Assembly: GCF_014645375.1 (NCBI RefSeq)
Contig: NZ_BMLT01000012.1
Span: 114,107-178,106, forward strand
Source: Marinobacterium nitratireducens
Lineage (GTDB): Bacteria > Pseudomonadota > Gammaproteobacteria > Pseudomonadales > Balneatricaceae
Direction of reading: 5' to 3'
Length of the DNA: 64,000 nucleotides
Shown one piece after another: positions 36,004-46,990 of the stretch. The notes beneath the pieces were generated by a model. It made no database searches, was not told the DNA's origin, and saw nothing but the letters and a program-made list of their open reading frames with translations. The number at the start of each line of letters is the position of its first letter. Within the stretch, counting starts at the first letter, position 1. A program made the position numbers and the translations under genes.

Positions 36004-37452
36004 ATGCTACGCCGAACCAAGATCGTCGCCACCCTGGGACCCGCCACCAGCAGTCCCGAAACGCTCGAGCAGCTCATCCTCGCAGGTGCCGACGTCGTAC
36101 GGCTCAATTTCTCCCATGGCGAGGCCGAAGACCATCGCGCCCGGGCCGAACTGGTACGCGAACTGAGCCGCAAGCACGGACGTTTCGTCGCCATTCTCGG
36201 AGATCTGCAGGGGCCCAAGATCCGCATCTCTCGCTTTCGCGACAACAAGGTGCTGCTGAAACAGGGCCAGGCCTTTGCCCTCGACGCCAGCCTGGACAAA
36301 GACGCCGGCGACGAGACCCAGGTCGGGCTCGACTACGAAGCCCTGTTCCGTGATGCCCGCCCCGGCGACATCCTGTTGCTGGACGACGGCCGGGTCGAAC
36401 TGAAGGTCACCGAAGTCAAGGCGCAGCGCGTCGAAACCGAGGTGCTGGTCGCAGGCCCGCTTTCCAACAACAAGGGCATCAACCGTCTCGGCGGCGGCCT
36501 CTCCGCCAAGGCCCTGACCGACAAGGACCGCGCGGACATCAAGGTGGCAGCCGCGATTGGCGTCGACTACGTCGCGGTCTCCTTCCCGCGCGACGCCGCC
36601 GACATGGACGAAGCCCGCGCACTGCTGGAAGCGACCGGCTCGAAGGCCGGACTGATCGCCAAGATCGAGCGCGCCGAAACCGTCGCCGACGACGAAGTGC
36701 TCGACGGCATCATCCGCGCCTCCGAAGGCGTGATGGTGGCCCGCGGCGACCTGGCCGTGGAAATCGGCGATGCCGAACTGGTGGCGGTGCAAAAGCACAT
36801 CATCAGCCGTGCCCGCAGCCTCAACAAGGTGGTGATCACCGCGACCCAGATGATGGAGTCGATGATCTCGAGCCCGATGCCGACCCGCGCCGAAGTCTCC
36901 GATGTCGCCAACGCCGTGATGGACTACACCGACGCCGTGATGCTGTCGGCGGAAACCGCCGCCGGTGACTATCCGATCGAAACCGTCAAGGCGATGTCAC
37001 GCGTCTGCATGGGTGCCGAACGCCACCCGATCACCCATCGTTCCAAGCACCGCATCAATGAAAGCTTCGGCGAGATCGACGAGACCATCGCACTCAGCGC
37101 GATGTACGCGGCCAACCACCTGCAGGGCGTCACGGCCATCATCTGCATGACCGAGTCGGGCAAGACGCCGCTGTGGATGTCGCGCATCCGCTCCCCGCTG
37201 CCGATCTTCGCGCTGTCGCGGCGCGAGGACACCCAGAACCGCGTGGCGCTGTATCGCGGCGTGCAGACGATCCCGTTCTACAGCGAGGAAATCCCGCCGA
37301 ACGAGATCAACCAGCGCGCCGTCGACGAACTGAAGTCGCGAGGCGTCGTCAGCGACGGCGACCGGGTCATCATCACCAAGGGCGACTACATCAACGCCCA
37401 GGGGGGCACCAATACCCTCAAGGTGGTGACCGTCGGTCAGCTGATACCCTGA
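36004..37452 (+). CDS. pyk: Pyruvate kinase
   Basis: Transfers phosphate from PEP to ADP. The 482 aa product contains [51 protein letters not shown] and the signature [52 protein letters not shown] (split over adjacent segments). Length fits the PykA-type enzyme. It follows gap in a lower-glycolysis pair; AAGGAGCG is the ribosome site. Confidence 0.97.
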   Translation: MLRRTKIVATLGPATSSPETLEQLILAGADVVRLNFSHGEAEDHRARAELVRELSRKHGRFVAILGDLQGPKIRISRFRDNKVLLKQGQAFALDASLDKDAGDETQVGLDYEALFRDARPGDILLLDDGRVELKVTEVKAQRVETEVLVAGPLSNNKGINRLGGGLSAKALTDKDRADIKVAAAIGVDYVAVSFPRDAADMDEARALLEATGSKAGLIAKIERAETVADDEVLDGIIRASEGVMVARGDLAVEIGDAELVAVQKHIISRARSLNKVVITATQMMESMISSPMPTRAEVSDVANAVMDYTDAVMLSAETAAGDYPIETVKAMSRVCMGAERHPITHRSKHRINESFGEIDETIALSAMYAANHLQGVTAIICMTESGKTPLWMSRIRSPLPIFALSRREDTQNRVALYRGVQTIPFYSEEIPPNEINQRAVDELKSRGVVSDGDRVIITKGDYINAQGGTNTLKVVTVGQLIP

Positions 37453-37455
37453 ACA

Positions 37456-37499
37456 AAGGGCGCTCCGGCGCCCTCCGGGCACCGGGATTTCCCGGTGCC
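37456..37499 (+). terminator. Double stem-loop after pyk
   Basis: GGGCGCTCCGGCGCCC (37458-37473) followed by GGCACCGGGATTTCCCGGTGCC without the outer pair in excess (37478-37499). Strong stems directly after the stop but no T-tract; likely 3' end protection or weak termination. The following 240 bases up to malT hold no gene. Confidence 0.45.
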
Positions 37500-37738
37500 G
37501 CTACCTCACTCTCCTCGGAGTGACCCCAGGTCCGGTCTGATCACAGGCTCTTATTGGTTGCACTTTAAGGTTCACGGACACAGGGTCTTTCACGCGGGCG
37601 CCGGACGGATTCCCCCGGCTGCCCGTTTTTTTTATCCTATTCGAAGGCAGGCGCGGCACCGCAGGTGACGTCGCTCCGGTCCGTTTACCGTTGGCGCCTC
37701 GAAAGACCGCCCTCTCATAAGAATAAAAGGGACTGACG

Positions 37739-40465
37739 ATGACCACCGACATCGCCGTGCAATTGAAAACTGCCCGCAAACTGCGCTGCCCACCGCTGCC
37801 GAACGACAGCCTGGAGCGCCCCCGCCTCGCGGAACGCCTGCAGGAACCGCTCGAGGGACGCCTGCTGCTGGTGCGCGCACCCGCGGGGTACGGCAAAACC
37901 ACGCTGATAAACAGCTGGTCCCAACGCCGCGAACTCGACACGCTCTGGTACAACCTGGATGCAACCGACAACCAGGCCGAGGCCTTCATGCGCTACCTGG
38001 GTGACGGCATGCGCGAGCGCCTGGACCTTACGCCGGCGCCGGAGCCCGTCGCGACGGATGCCTGCGCAATGATGATCGAGCTGCTCAATGCTCTGCCTGA
38101 ACAACACGAGCCGCTGCTACTGGTGCTGGACGATTATCATCATATCGACGACCCGCGTATCGACGCCGCCATCCGGTTACTGCTTCGCCATCTGCCGCCC
38201 TATCTGAATGTCGCCGTCCTCAGCCGCAGCCAGCCACAATTCGGTGTTGCCCAGCTGCGTGTTCAGCGACGGCTGATCGAAATCGACAGCGGCGAGCTCG
38301 CTTTCGACAGCGACGAGACCGCCGCGCTGCTCGAGCGCGAACTGCCGTTCGAAGTGAGCCGGGAACAGGTGGAGCGGCTCGCCCGCCGGACCGAGGGCTG
38401 GGCGTCGGCGCTGCAGCTGGCCTGCCTCAACGGCCAGACGCCGGCGCTGCTGGATGCGTTTATCGATGCACTGAAGGATGGCCAGCCCCACGTGCTCGAC
38501 TATATCGCCGAGGAAGTGCTGGCGCCGCTGCCCGAAACGCCCCGCCGCTTCATGCTCGACACCGGCATACTTGAACGTTTCGACAGCGGCCTTGCTTCAC
38601 GGGTCAGCGGCAACGACGATGCCCCCGCACTGCTGGCGCAGCTCGAGCGCGAAGGGCTTTTCCTGCGCCCCTGTGACGATGCCCCGGGCTGGTATCGCTA
38701 TCAGTCGCTGGTTGCCCGCAGCCTGCAGTTGCTGCTGCAGCGTCAGTCGCCCAGGGAAACCAGCGAGCGACACCTGCGCGCCTGCGATGCCTGGCTCGAT
38801 CTCGGCGCCCCGATACGGGCCCTGCACCACGCCCTCGCCGCCCGCGACGAATCGCGACTGCTGGCACTGCTGCTTCGCTACGGGCGGCAACTGTTCGACG
38901 AGGGCCAGCTGGCGCTGTTGCAGCAGTGCCTGCAGCGCCTGAGCCCCGCCAGCGTCCATCGCCAGCCTCTGCTGACGCTGCTCAGCGCCTGGGTGGCCCA
39001 GAGCCAGCACCATTTCGAGGAGGCCGAGTCGTGGTTGCAGCGGGCCGAGGAAACCCTCAAGCCGATCTACAACGAAGACGAATGGCAGACGCTGCAGGGG
39101 GATTTCAGTGCCATTCGGGCTCAGATGGCGATGAATGTCGGCGCCACGGACGAGGCCATCACACTCGCGGAGACCGCACTGTCGCTCAACCCGGAGCTGA
39201 TGCGCCGCTCCCGGACCACGGCGCTTTCGGTGCTTGGCGAGGCGCATTTCGTGCGCGGCAACCTCGACGAAGCCCAGCGCCGCATGGGCGACACCGAACA
39301 GCAGGCGCGGGCCCAGGACTCGTCGCAGCTGGTACTGTGGACCCTGATCCAGCAGTCGGAGCTGGCGATCGCCCGCGGCCATCTGCAGCAAGCCTACAAC
39401 CTTCAGGAACGGGCCTTCAGCTACGCCGAGTCGCAACGACTGCCCGCCAATCCCATGCTGGAGTTCCTGCACCGTATCCGCGGCCAGATTCTCTGGGAAT
39501 GGCACCACCTCGAAGCTGCCGAACAGTGCGCCCTGCAGGGTATCGAGATCCTCGAACCCCAGGGCGAGCGCTGGTTGCTGCAGTGTTACACCCTGCTGGC
39601 CAAGGTCGCGCACAGCCAGGGACGGCAAAGCCTGTGCGCCGACTACATCCAGCGCATGCAGAAACTGCTGGCGCGCTGGGACTACCACCTGGACTGGGTC
39701 GCCAACGCCCAGGCGATGCTGATTACCTACTGGGAGGAGACCAGCGATCGCGACAACCTGGCGCGCTGGGTCGATACCGCTCCGGTGCAGGGGGCGCTGA
39801 CCAATCACTTCGGGCAGTGCAACGCCCGCAACCGGGCGCGGGCGCTGCTGGCACTGGAACGCTACGATGCTGCCGCCGGACTGCTGAACGACTGCCTGAC
39901 GAACGCCGAGCGCTGCGGCCTGATCATGGATCAGAACCGCAACCACCTGTATCTGGCGCTGCTGCACTGGCAGCAGCAACAGCGCGAGGCGGCGCTCGGC
40001 CACCTGCACCGAGCACTGACGCTGGCGACCACCACGGGGGTCATCAGCAGCTTCCTGCGCCTGGGCAAGCCGCTGATCGTGATGCTCAAGGCGACCCTGG
40101 CAGAGCGCGATCTGTCGGACCTCGAACGCCAGCGGGCGGAACGCCTGATCGGACTCAGCCAGCAGCAGCGCCAGTTCAGCCGCGCCATCCGCATCACCCT
40201 CGACGAAGCCATCATCCAGGACATCATCAACCGCCCGGATGTGCCCGAGCTGATCCGCACCTCGCCGCTGACCCGGCGCGAATGGCAGGTCCTGAGCCTG
40301 ATTCACGGGGGTCTGCCGAACGAGCAGATCGCCTCCCAGCTCGACGTCGCGCCCACCACCATCAAGACCCATATCCGCAGCCTGTACCAGAAACTCGGTG
40401 TCGCCAGCCGCGCCGAAGCCATCGATCTGGCAACGGATCTGCTGTCCAAGATCCAGGGGGAGTAG
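37739..40465 (+). CDS. malT: MalT-type maltose regulon activator
   Basis: ATP- and maltotriose-dependent activator, 908 aa (E. coli MalT is 901). The N-terminus has the STAND NTPase with Walker A APAGYGKT at 47-54, then VLDDYHHIDDP as Walker B. The middle region is helical repeats, and the last 65 residues are a LuxR-type HTH (LTRREWQVLSLIHGGLPNEQ, LDVAPTTIKTHIRSLYQKLG). It lies immediately before the GH13 alpha-glucosidase and malK, and MalT-box-like sequences are found before malA, malE and lamB, so the whole 37.7-50.6 kb region is probably its regulon. Confidence 0.96.
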   Translation: MTTDIAVQLKTARKLRCPPLPNDSLERPRLAERLQEPLEGRLLLVRAPAGYGKTTLINSWSQRRELDTLWYNLDATDNQAEAFMRYLGDGMRERLDLTPAPEPVATDACAMMIELLNALPEQHEPLLLVLDDYHHIDDPRIDAAIRLLLRHLPPYLNVAVLSRSQPQFGVAQLRVQRRLIEIDSGELAFDSDETAALLERELPFEVSREQVERLARRTEGWASALQLACLNGQTPALLDAFIDALKDGQPHVLDYIAEEVLAPLPETPRRFMLDTGILERFDSGLASRVSGNDDAPALLAQLEREGLFLRPCDDAPGWYRYQSLVARSLQLLLQRQSPRETSERHLRACDAWLDLGAPIRALHHALAARDESRLLALLLRYGRQLFDEGQLALLQQCLQRLSPASVHRQPLLTLLSAWVAQSQHHFEEAESWLQRAEETLKPIYNEDEWQTLQGDFSAIRAQMAMNVGATDEAITLAETALSLNPELMRRSRTTALSVLGEAHFVRGNLDEAQRRMGDTEQQARAQDSSQLVLWTLIQQSELAIARGHLQQAYNLQERAFSYAESQRLPANPMLEFLHRIRGQILWEWHHLEAAEQCALQGIEILEPQGERWLLQCYTLLAKVAHSQGRQSLCADYIQRMQKLLARWDYHLDWVANAQAMLITYWEETSDRDNLARWVDTAPVQGALTNHFGQCNARNRARALLALERYDAAAGLLNDCLTNAERCGLIMDQNRNHLYLALLHWQQQQREAALGHLHRALTLATTTGVISSFLRLGKPLIVMLKATLAERDLSDLERQRAERLIGLSQQQRQFSRAIRITLDEAIIQDIINRPDVPELIRTSPLTRREWQVLSLIHGGLPNEQIASQLDVAPTTIKTHIRSLYQKLGVASRAEAIDLATDLLSKIQGE

Positions 40466-40479
40466 CGGTGCTACCCCTG

Positions 40480-40489
40480 CCTCCTCCCC
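40480..40489 (-). promoter_or_regulatory. MalT box upstream of the alpha-glucosidase gene
   Basis: Reverse strand reads GGGGAGGAGG, a full match to the published MalT consensus GGGGA(T/G)GAGG. It lies between malT and the GH13 gene. Confidence 0.6.
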
Positions 40490-40526
40490 GCGCCTCAGCG
40501 GCCGATACGCCCCCGAAAGACCGGCC

Positions 40527-40536
40527 GGGGAGGATG
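40527..40536 (+). promoter_or_regulatory. Second MalT-like box upstream of the alpha-glucosidase gene
   Basis: GGGGAGGATG, core GGAGGA kept, 65 bp before the start codon. Together with the inverted box at 40480 it fits the multi-box promoters MalT uses. Confidence 0.5.
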
Positions 40537-40600
40537 TGACGGCGTTAGCGAATCGCGATTATGGCCCCATCACCCGGACCCAAACGGAGCAGGCCATAAC

Positions 40601-42232
40601 ATGATCCACAAGAACCCCGACTGGTGGCGTGGCGCGGTCATTTACCAGATCTACCCGCGCAGCTTTTTCGACAGCAACGGCGACGGTATCGGCGACCTGC
40701 CCGGTATCACCGCCAAGCTCGACTACGTCGCCTCGCTCAACGTCGACGCCATCTGGCTCTCGCCCTTTTTCCGCTCGCCGATGAAGGATTTCGGTTACGA
40801 CGTTTCCGACTACCGCGACGTCGACCCGCTGTTCGGCAGTCTGGAGGACTTCGATTGCCTGGTGGCGCGCGCCCACGAACTGGGGCTCAAGGTCATCATC
40901 GACCAGGTGCTGAGCCATACCTCCGACCAGCACGACTGGTTCCGCGAGAGCCGGCAGAGTCGTGACAACGCCCGCGCCGACTGGTATGTCTGGGCCGATC
41001 CGCGCCCGGACGGCACGCCGCCGAACAACTGGCTGTCGGTATTCGGCGGCTCCGCCTGGACCTGGGACAGCCGTCGTCGCCAGTACTACCTGCACAACTT
41101 TCTCAGCAGCCAGCCGGACCTCAACTTCCACAATCCCGAGGTCGTCGACCAGATTCTGGCGGACGTCGAATTCTGGCTGCAGCGTGGCGTCGATGGCTTC
41201 CGCCTCGATACCGCAAATTTTTACTTCCACGATGACAGGCTGCGCGACAACCCGGCCAGCGATGCCGCGCGCCAGGGCGGTATCGGTGTGCGGCTCGACA
41301 ACCCCTACGCCTTCCAGAGCCATGTTTACGACAAGACCCGGCCGGAAAACCTCGGCTTTCTGCGCAAGCTGCGGGCGCTGCTGGACCGCTACCCCGGCAC
41401 CACCAGCGTCGGCGAGGTCGGATGCGACCGTTCGCTGCAGACCATGGCCGACTACACAGCCGGCGGCGACAAACTGCACATGGCCTACTCCTTCGATCTG
41501 CTTACCGAGCAGCACAGCGCCGCGTTCATCCGCCATACCGTCGAGACCATCGAACAGGCCCTGGACGACGGCTGGCCCTGCTGGTCTATCGGCAATCACG
41601 ACGTCGAGCGCGTAATGAGCCGCTGGGGCGACAATGGCGCCCCCGCCGCCCAGGCACGGCAACTGATGGCCCTGCTGCTGACATTGCGGGGCAGCCTCTG
41701 CGTCTACCAGGGCGAGGAACTCGGCTTGACCGAGGCGCAGCTCGCCTATGACGACCTGGTCGATCCCTACGGCATCACCTTCTGGCCCGAATTCAAGGGA
41801 CGCGACGGCTGCCGCACCCCGCACCCCTGGCAGGCCGGCGTGCCCGGCGCCGGTTTCAGCAGCGCCAAGCCCTGGCTGCCGGTACCGGCCGAGCATCACG
41901 AGCGGGCCGTAAGCCGTCAGCAGAGCGACGAGACGTCCGTGCTGAACAGCTACCGCCGCTTCCTCGCCTGGCGACAGCAGCACCCGGCACTGATCCGCGG
42001 CGACATCGAAATGCTCGATAGCGGCGACAAGGTACTGGCCTTCACCCGCTCGCTGGACGACGAACGGTTGCTGGTGATCCTGAACCTCGATGCCGAACCG
42101 GGCCGGATCGAACTGACCGGCGACTGGCGACTGCTCCCCCTGCCAGTGGCATTCAATGCCGGCACACTGCTCGATGGCACTGCCGAGCTGCCGGCCTACG
42201 GCGTGCTGATCGCCGCTCCCAGACAACAATAA
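40601..42232 (+). CDS. GH13 alpha-glucosidase / oligo-1,6-glucosidase type
   Basis: Cytoplasmic hydrolase of maltodextrins, 543 aa. It opens [27 protein letters not shown]; the catalytic nucleophile is in GFRLDTANF, the acid/base in TTSVGEVG and the transition-state aspartate in [22 protein letters not shown] is the conserved Ca/active-site region. No signal peptide is present. Replacing amylomaltase and phosphorylase (malQ/malP are absent here), it would release free glucose for Glk. malK follows after 13 bases. Exact linkage preference cannot be told. Confidence 0.94.
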   Translation: MIHKNPDWWRGAVIYQIYPRSFFDSNGDGIGDLPGITAKLDYVASLNVDAIWLSPFFRSPMKDFGYDVSDYRDVDPLFGSLEDFDCLVARAHELGLKVIIDQVLSHTSDQHDWFRESRQSRDNARADWYVWADPRPDGTPPNNWLSVFGGSAWTWDSRRRQYYLHNFLSSQPDLNFHNPEVVDQILADVEFWLQRGVDGFRLDTANFYFHDDRLRDNPASDAARQGGIGVRLDNPYAFQSHVYDKTRPENLGFLRKLRALLDRYPGTTSVGEVGCDRSLQTMADYTAGGDKLHMAYSFDLLTEQHSAAFIRHTVETIEQALDDGWPCWSIGNHDVERVMSRWGDNGAPAAQARQLMALLLTLRGSLCVYQGEELGLTEAQLAYDDLVDPYGITFWPEFKGRDGCRTPHPWQAGVPGAGFSSAKPWLPVPAEHHERAVSRQQSDETSVLNSYRRFLAWRQQHPALIRGDIEMLDSGDKVLAFTRSLDDERLLVILNLDAEPGRIELTGDWRLLPLPVAFNAGTLLDGTAELPAYGVLIAAPRQQ

Positions 42233-42245
42233 TACGGAGTTCCCG

Positions 42246-43358
42246 ATGTCCACCGTAACGCTGAAAAACGTATCCAAGAACTATGCCGGTGTGCCGGTAT
42301 CGCAAAATATCGACCTGCAGATCGACAATGGCGAATTCGTGGTCTTCGTCGGACCCTCGGGCTGCGGCAAGTCGACGCTGCTGCGCATGATCGCCGGCCT
42401 CGAGGAAATCAGCTCGGGTGAGCTCTATATCGGCGACGTCTGCGTCAACGACAAGCCGCCGTCGGAGCGCTCGGTCGGGATGGTTTTTCAGTCCTACGCC
42501 CTGTACCCGCACCTGACGGTGGCGGAGAACATGGCCTTCGGGCTCAAGCTCGCCAAGACCGAACGAGCCGAGATCGAGCGCCGCATCGAGAGCGCCGCCC
42601 GCATCCTGCAGCTCGACAAGCTGCTCGAGCGCAAACCCAAGGATCTGTCGGGCGGGCAGCGTCAGCGCGTGGCAATCGGCCGCACCATGGTACGCGAACC
42701 CAAGGTGCTGCTGTTCGACGAGCCGCTGTCGAACCTCGACGCCGGTCTGAGGGTGCAGATGCGTATCGAGATTGCCAGCCTGCACCGGCGCCTTCGCTCG
42801 ACCATGATCTACGTCACCCACGATCAGGTCGAGGCCATGACGCTTGCCGACAAGATCGTGGTGCTGGACGGCGGCAGAATCGCCCAGGTCGGCGCGCCGC
42901 TGGAACTCTACCACTATCCCGGCAACCGTTTCGTCGCCGGATTCATCGGCTCGCCGCAGATGAACTTCATTGACGTCAGCCTGCACCGCCCCGGCGAGCG
43001 ACTCACCGAGATACGTCTGCCCGGCGGCCAGCTGCTGGCGATACCGGTCGACAGCCGCGGCATCGAAGCTGGGGCGGCGATGACGCTGGGTATCCGTCCC
43101 GAGCACTGCCTCGACCCCGAACAGGCCGAAGCCCGCCTGCCCGGCACGCCGAGAGCGGTGGAGCGCCTCGGCGACCAGACGCTGGTCTACCTCGAGCTCG
43201 AGGGCGTCGGCCCGGCCACTCTGCGACTCGAAGGCGACGTCCCGATCGATGAGCGCAAGCCCATGGCGCTCGGACTCGATCCGAACCGTTGTCACCTCTT
43301 TAGCAGCGACGGTAACGCCTGCCCGCGCCACTATCGCGAGGCCGGCTTCGCCGACTGA
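42246..43358 (+). CDS. malK: Maltose/maltodextrin ABC transporter ATPase
   Basis: The 370 aa ATPase has Walker [10 protein letters not shown] at 36-44, Q-loop [13 protein letters not shown], signature [15 protein letters not shown], Walker [13 protein letters not shown] and the switch histidine in [11 protein letters not shown]. The C-terminal OB-type regulatory domain (residues about 240-370, TLGIRPEHC) is present as in MalK. It is encoded with the GH13 gene rather than with malEFG, as in some Pseudomonas and Vibrio-type mal loci; MalF and MalG are the partners encoded convergently. Confidence 0.95.
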   Translation: MSTVTLKNVSKNYAGVPVSQNIDLQIDNGEFVVFVGPSGCGKSTLLRMIAGLEEISSGELYIGDVCVNDKPPSERSVGMVFQSYALYPHLTVAENMAFGLKLAKTERAEIERRIESAARILQLDKLLERKPKDLSGGQRQRVAIGRTMVREPKVLLFDEPLSNLDAGLRVQMRIEIASLHRRLRSTMIYVTHDQVEAMTLADKIVVLDGGRIAQVGAPLELYHYPGNRFVAGFIGSPQMNFIDVSLHRPGERLTEIRLPGGQLLAIPVDSRGIEAGAAMTLGIRPEHCLDPEQAEARLPGTPRAVERLGDQTLVYLELEGVGPATLRLEGDVPIDERKPMALGLDPNRCHLFSSDGNACPRHYREAGFAD

Positions 43359-43447
43359 AACCTCACCCCGCCTCCCTCTGCGCGGCGGTCTCGCCGCGCA
43401 TTTCACGCCCGATTCCGCTCCCGGAAACGGCTACCAGGCGACCCGCC

Positions 43448-44228
43448 ACGAACCCAAGGTTAAACATCTCCACCCGGCTGCAAGCCCATTTCGCTGCGAG
43501 GGCGCAGCTCCTACGGGTGCTTTGGCGACCGCGGCGTGCATCGAGCGTTCCGTCCCGCCCGTAGGAGTGGCGTACCCAAACTTACGGGCACTTCACCCGC
43601 CGCGAACGCAAGGTTAAACAACTCCACCCGGCTGCCCGCCCATTTCGCTGCGGGGGCGCAGCTCCTACGGGTGCTTCGGCGACCGCGGCGCGCATCGACC
43701 GCCCCGTCCCGCCGTAGGCGTGGCCTACCCAAACTTACGGGCACTTCCCCGCCACGAACGCAAGGTTAAACGGGTTCACCCGGCTGCCAACCCTTTTCGC
43801 TGCGAGGGCGCAGCTCCTACGGCTGGTAGTCTGCACCCATCGGTGTCCTGACCTGTCGTTGTGGATGCTCACAAGGGGCGACCGATAAATCGTAGGAGCG
43901 GCGCCCCGCCGCGAACACAAGGTAAAACATATCCACCCATCTGCAACCCTTTTCGCTGCGAGGGCGCAGCTCCTACGGCTGGTAGCCTGCACCCATCGGT
44001 GTCCTGACCTGTCGTTGGATGCTCACAAGGGGCGACCGATAAATCGTAGGGGCGGCGCCCCGCCGCGAACACAAGGTAAAACATATCCACCCATCTGCAA
44101 GCCATTTCGCTGCGAGGGCGCAGCTCCTACGGCTGGTAGCCTGCACCCATCGGTGTCCTGACCTGTCGTTGTGGATGCTCACAAGGGGCGACCGATAAAT
44201 CGTAGGAGCGGCGCCCCCGCCGCGAAGC
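43448..44228. repeat. Five-copy 154-bp tandem array of REP/BIME units between convergent mal operons
   Basis: The core TTTCGCTGCGAGGGCGCAGC followed by TCCTACGG starts at 43489, 43643, 43795, 43951 and 44105 (steps 154, 152, 156, 154). Each unit contains CAAGGTTAAAC or CAAGGTAAAAC, CCACCC, the core, and an inverted GTAGGAGCGGCGCC-type partner. Two spacer types occur: units 1-2 (GTGCTTCGGCGACCGCGGCG) and units 3-5 (CTGGTAGCCTGCACCCATCG). A single partner motif lies at 63613-63636. No coding sequence is supported here. Confidence 0.9.
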
Positions 44229-44413
44229 TTTTTACCCACGTCCAAAGCGCCCGCAAAACGGACATTCCTGGACAGAAGCCTGCACAAGCCCCGTTTATCG
44301 GACCACGATAGCGTTCAGCCAGGCACAGACGCGCATCGGCGGACGTCGGCCCGGTGCGCTTCGTTACCCTCAACGGCACCCTGCATTCAGGTTTCGGTAT
44401 GGCGCATACAACG
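44229..44413. other. Gap between the repeat array and the malG terminator
   Basis: 185 bases with no recognised gene. The right half includes CGGTGCGCTTCGTTACCC, a fragment of the intergenic repeat family also seen at 11.4 and 55.8-56.3 kb. Confidence 0.4.
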
Positions 44414-44451
44414 AAAAAAGGCGGACCTGCTCCCGGGGAGCAGATCCGCCT
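44414..44451 (-). terminator. Rho-independent terminator of the malEFG operon
   Basis: On the reverse strand: AAGGCGGATCTGCTCC, CCGGGAGCAGGTCCGCC followed by TTTTTT; 14-bp stem with one G-T or mismatch position, 45 bases after the malG stop. Confidence 0.9.
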
Positions 44452-44496
44452 TGTTGCCGCGGCGCAAAACGCCGCGTCATCGCTCGGTGTAAGCGG

Positions 44497-45387
44497 CTAG
44501 CCCTTGACCCCGCCTGCGGTGAGTCCGCCAACCAGCCAGCGCTGGCAGTACAGGAACACCAGCGTGATCGGGAATCCCGAGAGCACCGCGGCGGCGGCAA
44601 AGTCGCCCCAGAGATAGTTCTGCTCGTACAGATACTGCTGCGCCCCGACCGCCAGCGTCAGCTGGTCGACGTCGAGCAGCAGCACCGACGCCATCGGATA
44701 TTCGGTAATGGTGGTGATGAAGGCCAGAATAAACACCACCGCCAGGATCGGCACCGACAGCGGCAACAGAATGTAGAGGAATGCCTGCCAGGTCGTGGCG
44801 CCGTCGATGATCGCGGCCTCCTCCAGCGACCTGTCGAGGGTGTCGAAATAGCCCTTGATGGTCCAGATGTGCAACGCCATGCCGCCAAGCGATGCAACGA
44901 TCAGCGCGCCATGGCTGTTGATGCCGAGCCAGTCGACGTACTGCCCGAGCTGGTCGAAAAGCGCGTAGATGGCCACCAGCGACAGTACCGGCGGAAACAT
45001 CTGAAAGATCAGCATCGATTTCAGCAGCGTGGTCTTGCCGGCGAAACGCAGCCGTGCAAAGGCGTAGGCGCTGGTCGTCGACAACAGCAGGATCAGCACC
45101 GACGAGATGGTGGCCACCTTGATCGAGTTCCAAAGCCAAAGCAATACCGGGAACGGCGGTTCAACGACGGTCCCATCCGGCAGGCTGTAGTTGAAACCCA
45201 GCGCCAGCGCCCAGTGCTCCAGGGTCGGCTGCTCCGGCAGCAAACTGCCGGTGGCGAAGTTACCGGCACGAAAGCTGATCGATATCACCATCATCAGCGG
45301 AAACAGCGCAATGCCGAGAAAGGCGATCAGGCCCGCGTGGCTGGCCCAGACGCGGTAACGGGTGGAGCGGGAACGTACGATAGCCAT
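44497..45387 (-). CDS. malG: Maltose ABC transporter permease MalG
   Basis: Inner-membrane permease, 296 aa, the same length as E. coli MalG. Six membrane segments are visible, with the EAA loop [20 protein letters not shown] and strongly conserved [34 protein letters not shown] and the ending GLTAGGVKG. The start at 45387 was preferred because GGAGGT lies 7 bases before it, inside the end of malF; an upstream frame to 45408 lacks a better site. Transports maltodextrins with MalF and MalK. Confidence 0.97.
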   Translation of the reverse strand: MAIVRSRSTRYRVWASHAGLIAFLGIALFPLMMVISISFRAGNFATGSLLPEQPTLEHWALALGFNYSLPDGTVVEPPFPVLLWLWNSIKVATISSVLILLLSTTSAYAFARLRFAGKTTLLKSMLIFQMFPPVLSLVAIYALFDQLGQYVDWLGINSHGALIVASLGGMALHIWTIKGYFDTLDRSLEEAAIIDGATTWQAFLYILLPLSVPILAVVFILAFITTITEYPMASVLLLDVDQLTLAVGAQQYLYEQNYLWGDFAAAAVLSGFPITLVFLYCQRWLVGGLTAGGVKG

Positions 45388-45388
45388 A

Positions 45389-46927
45389 TCAGACCTCCAT
45401 CTTGCCAAGACGCATCTTCAGCAGCGACAACCCGCCGACCAGCAGGAATATCATCGTCGCGATGGCCGCGGCGAGACCGAAGTTCTGGCCGGAGTCCTGG
45501 AAGGCGATGCGGTAGGTGTAGCTGACCAGAAGATCCGTCGTGCCGGCCGGCGTGCTGGCACCGATGATGTCCGGGGAGCCGCCGGTCAGCAGCGTGATAA
45601 GCACGAAGTTATTGAAATTGAATGCGAAGCAGGCGATCAGTAGCGGCGTCAGCGGTTTGATGATCAGCGGCAGCGTGATCTTGAACAGGTTGTCCAGGGG
45701 ACCTGCGCCGTCCATCGCCGAGGCTTCGTAGAGATCCTGCGGAATCGACTGCAACAGCCCCATGCACAGCAGCATCATGTAGGGATAGCCGAGCCAGGTA
45801 TTGACGACCAGAATCATGGTTCGCGCCATGGCGGGATCGCTGAACCAGTCGGGGCTCAGGCCGAACAGGCCCTGCAGCACCAGATTGATCTCACCGAAGT
45901 TCTGGTTGAATAATCCCTTGAAGACCAGGATCGAAATGAAGGCCGGTACGGCATACGGCAGGATCAGCAGGGTCCGGTACAGCGCCTTGCCCCGCATCAG
46001 CTCCCACTGCAGCAGACTGGCCAGTACCAGTCCGAGCATCAGCGTGAACACCACCGTGCCGCCGGCAAACACCAGGGTCCAGACGAAAATCTCCAGGAAG
46101 GGACCGCGGATGCTGGGATCGGTGACCACCTTGAGGTAGTTGTCCCAGCCGATGCCGACCACGAATCCGGGCGGTACATGCTCGCCGTCGGCGCGCTGAT
46201 AGAAGCCGGCATCCTGGTCGATGGTCAGGCGCTCGCCGTTGCGGTTGTCGATCAGACTGCCATCATCCTGCAGCGAATAGACCGGCAGGCGCGCGGCAAA
46301 TTCGCGCAGACCGCTGAGGCTCAGTTCGTCCCCGTCCGGGAGCTGCAGACGCAGCCCGGAGAGTGGCTTGCGCAGTTTGATGATATCGCGCATCGCCAGC
46401 GGCTCGCCGCTCGTCACCCCGGTGTCCGGCTCGAGCACCAGCCGGTCGCTGCCATCGAAGTCGAACGGGGCGGTTTCCAGCGTTCCGTCCGGCCCGTCGA
46501 GCAACAGCCGATAGCGGCCACCCTCGTCGTACAGCCGGAACGGGAAACGCCCGCTGTCGCTCTGGTAGGTTTGCGACAGGTGGTAGGCCTGCACCCGCTC
46601 CAGGTCCAGCAGGTTGCTGGCGCTGTAATTGGTGAAGCCGATACCGACGGTGTACAGCAGCGGAAAAATAACGAACACGCCCATGCCGGCCACCGCCGGA
46701 TAGGCGTAGCGGTGGGCATAGGCACGGCGGCTGAGGTAGACGTAACCGGCGGAGCTCACCACCACCAGCGCCAGCAGTGCGAACGCCAGTTGCTGCTGGG
46801 CGTAGAGCGCGACCACCAGGTAGAAGCCGGCGAGCGCCAGCGCCAGCCCCGCGGCGAGCTTGAAACCGATCTTTACATTGAGGGTGCCTTTGCCCGCGGC
46901 AAAGTTTCTCAGAGCATAACTCGACAT
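45389..46927 (-). CDS. malF: Maltose ABC transporter permease MalF
   Basis: Inner-membrane permease, 512 aa (E. coli 514). N-terminal helices ([20 protein letters not shown]), then the large periplasmic P2 loop (residues about 105-270, [20 protein letters not shown]), then the transport core with the EAA loop [20 protein letters not shown]. Ends 1 base before the malG start. The P2 loop contacts MalE. Upstream gap to malE is 63 bases, so malE-malF-malG form one operon. Confidence 0.97.
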   Translation of the reverse strand: MSSYALRNFAAGKGTLNVKIGFKLAAGLALALAGFYLVVALYAQQQLAFALLALVVVSSAGYVYLSRRAYAHRYAYPAVAGMGVFVIFPLLYTVGIGFTNYSASNLLDLERVQAYHLSQTYQSDSGRFPFRLYDEGGRYRLLLDGPDGTLETAPFDFDGSDRLVLEPDTGVTSGEPLAMRDIIKLRKPLSGLRLQLPDGDELSLSGLREFAARLPVYSLQDDGSLIDNRNGERLTIDQDAGFYQRADGEHVPPGFVVGIGWDNYLKVVTDPSIRGPFLEIFVWTLVFAGGTVVFTLMLGLVLASLLQWELMRGKALYRTLLILPYAVPAFISILVFKGLFNQNFGEINLVLQGLFGLSPDWFSDPAMARTMILVVNTWLGYPYMMLLCMGLLQSIPQDLYEASAMDGAGPLDNLFKITLPLIIKPLTPLLIACFAFNFNNFVLITLLTGGSPDIIGASTPAGTTDLLVSYTYRIAFQDSGQNFGLAAAIATMIFLLVGGLSLLKMRLGKMEV

Positions 46928-46990
46928 GACCAGACCCTTCAGGTATTGACGGCGGGACCGGCGCCGCGGGTGGCACCGGCCCCGGCTGCG

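Noticed and set aside
43448..44228. Possible CRISPR array or small tandem genes in the repeat region
   Set aside because: Units are 154 bp with conserved content throughout and no short repeat with unique spacers; no cas genes nearby. Frames in the units are not conserved in phase.
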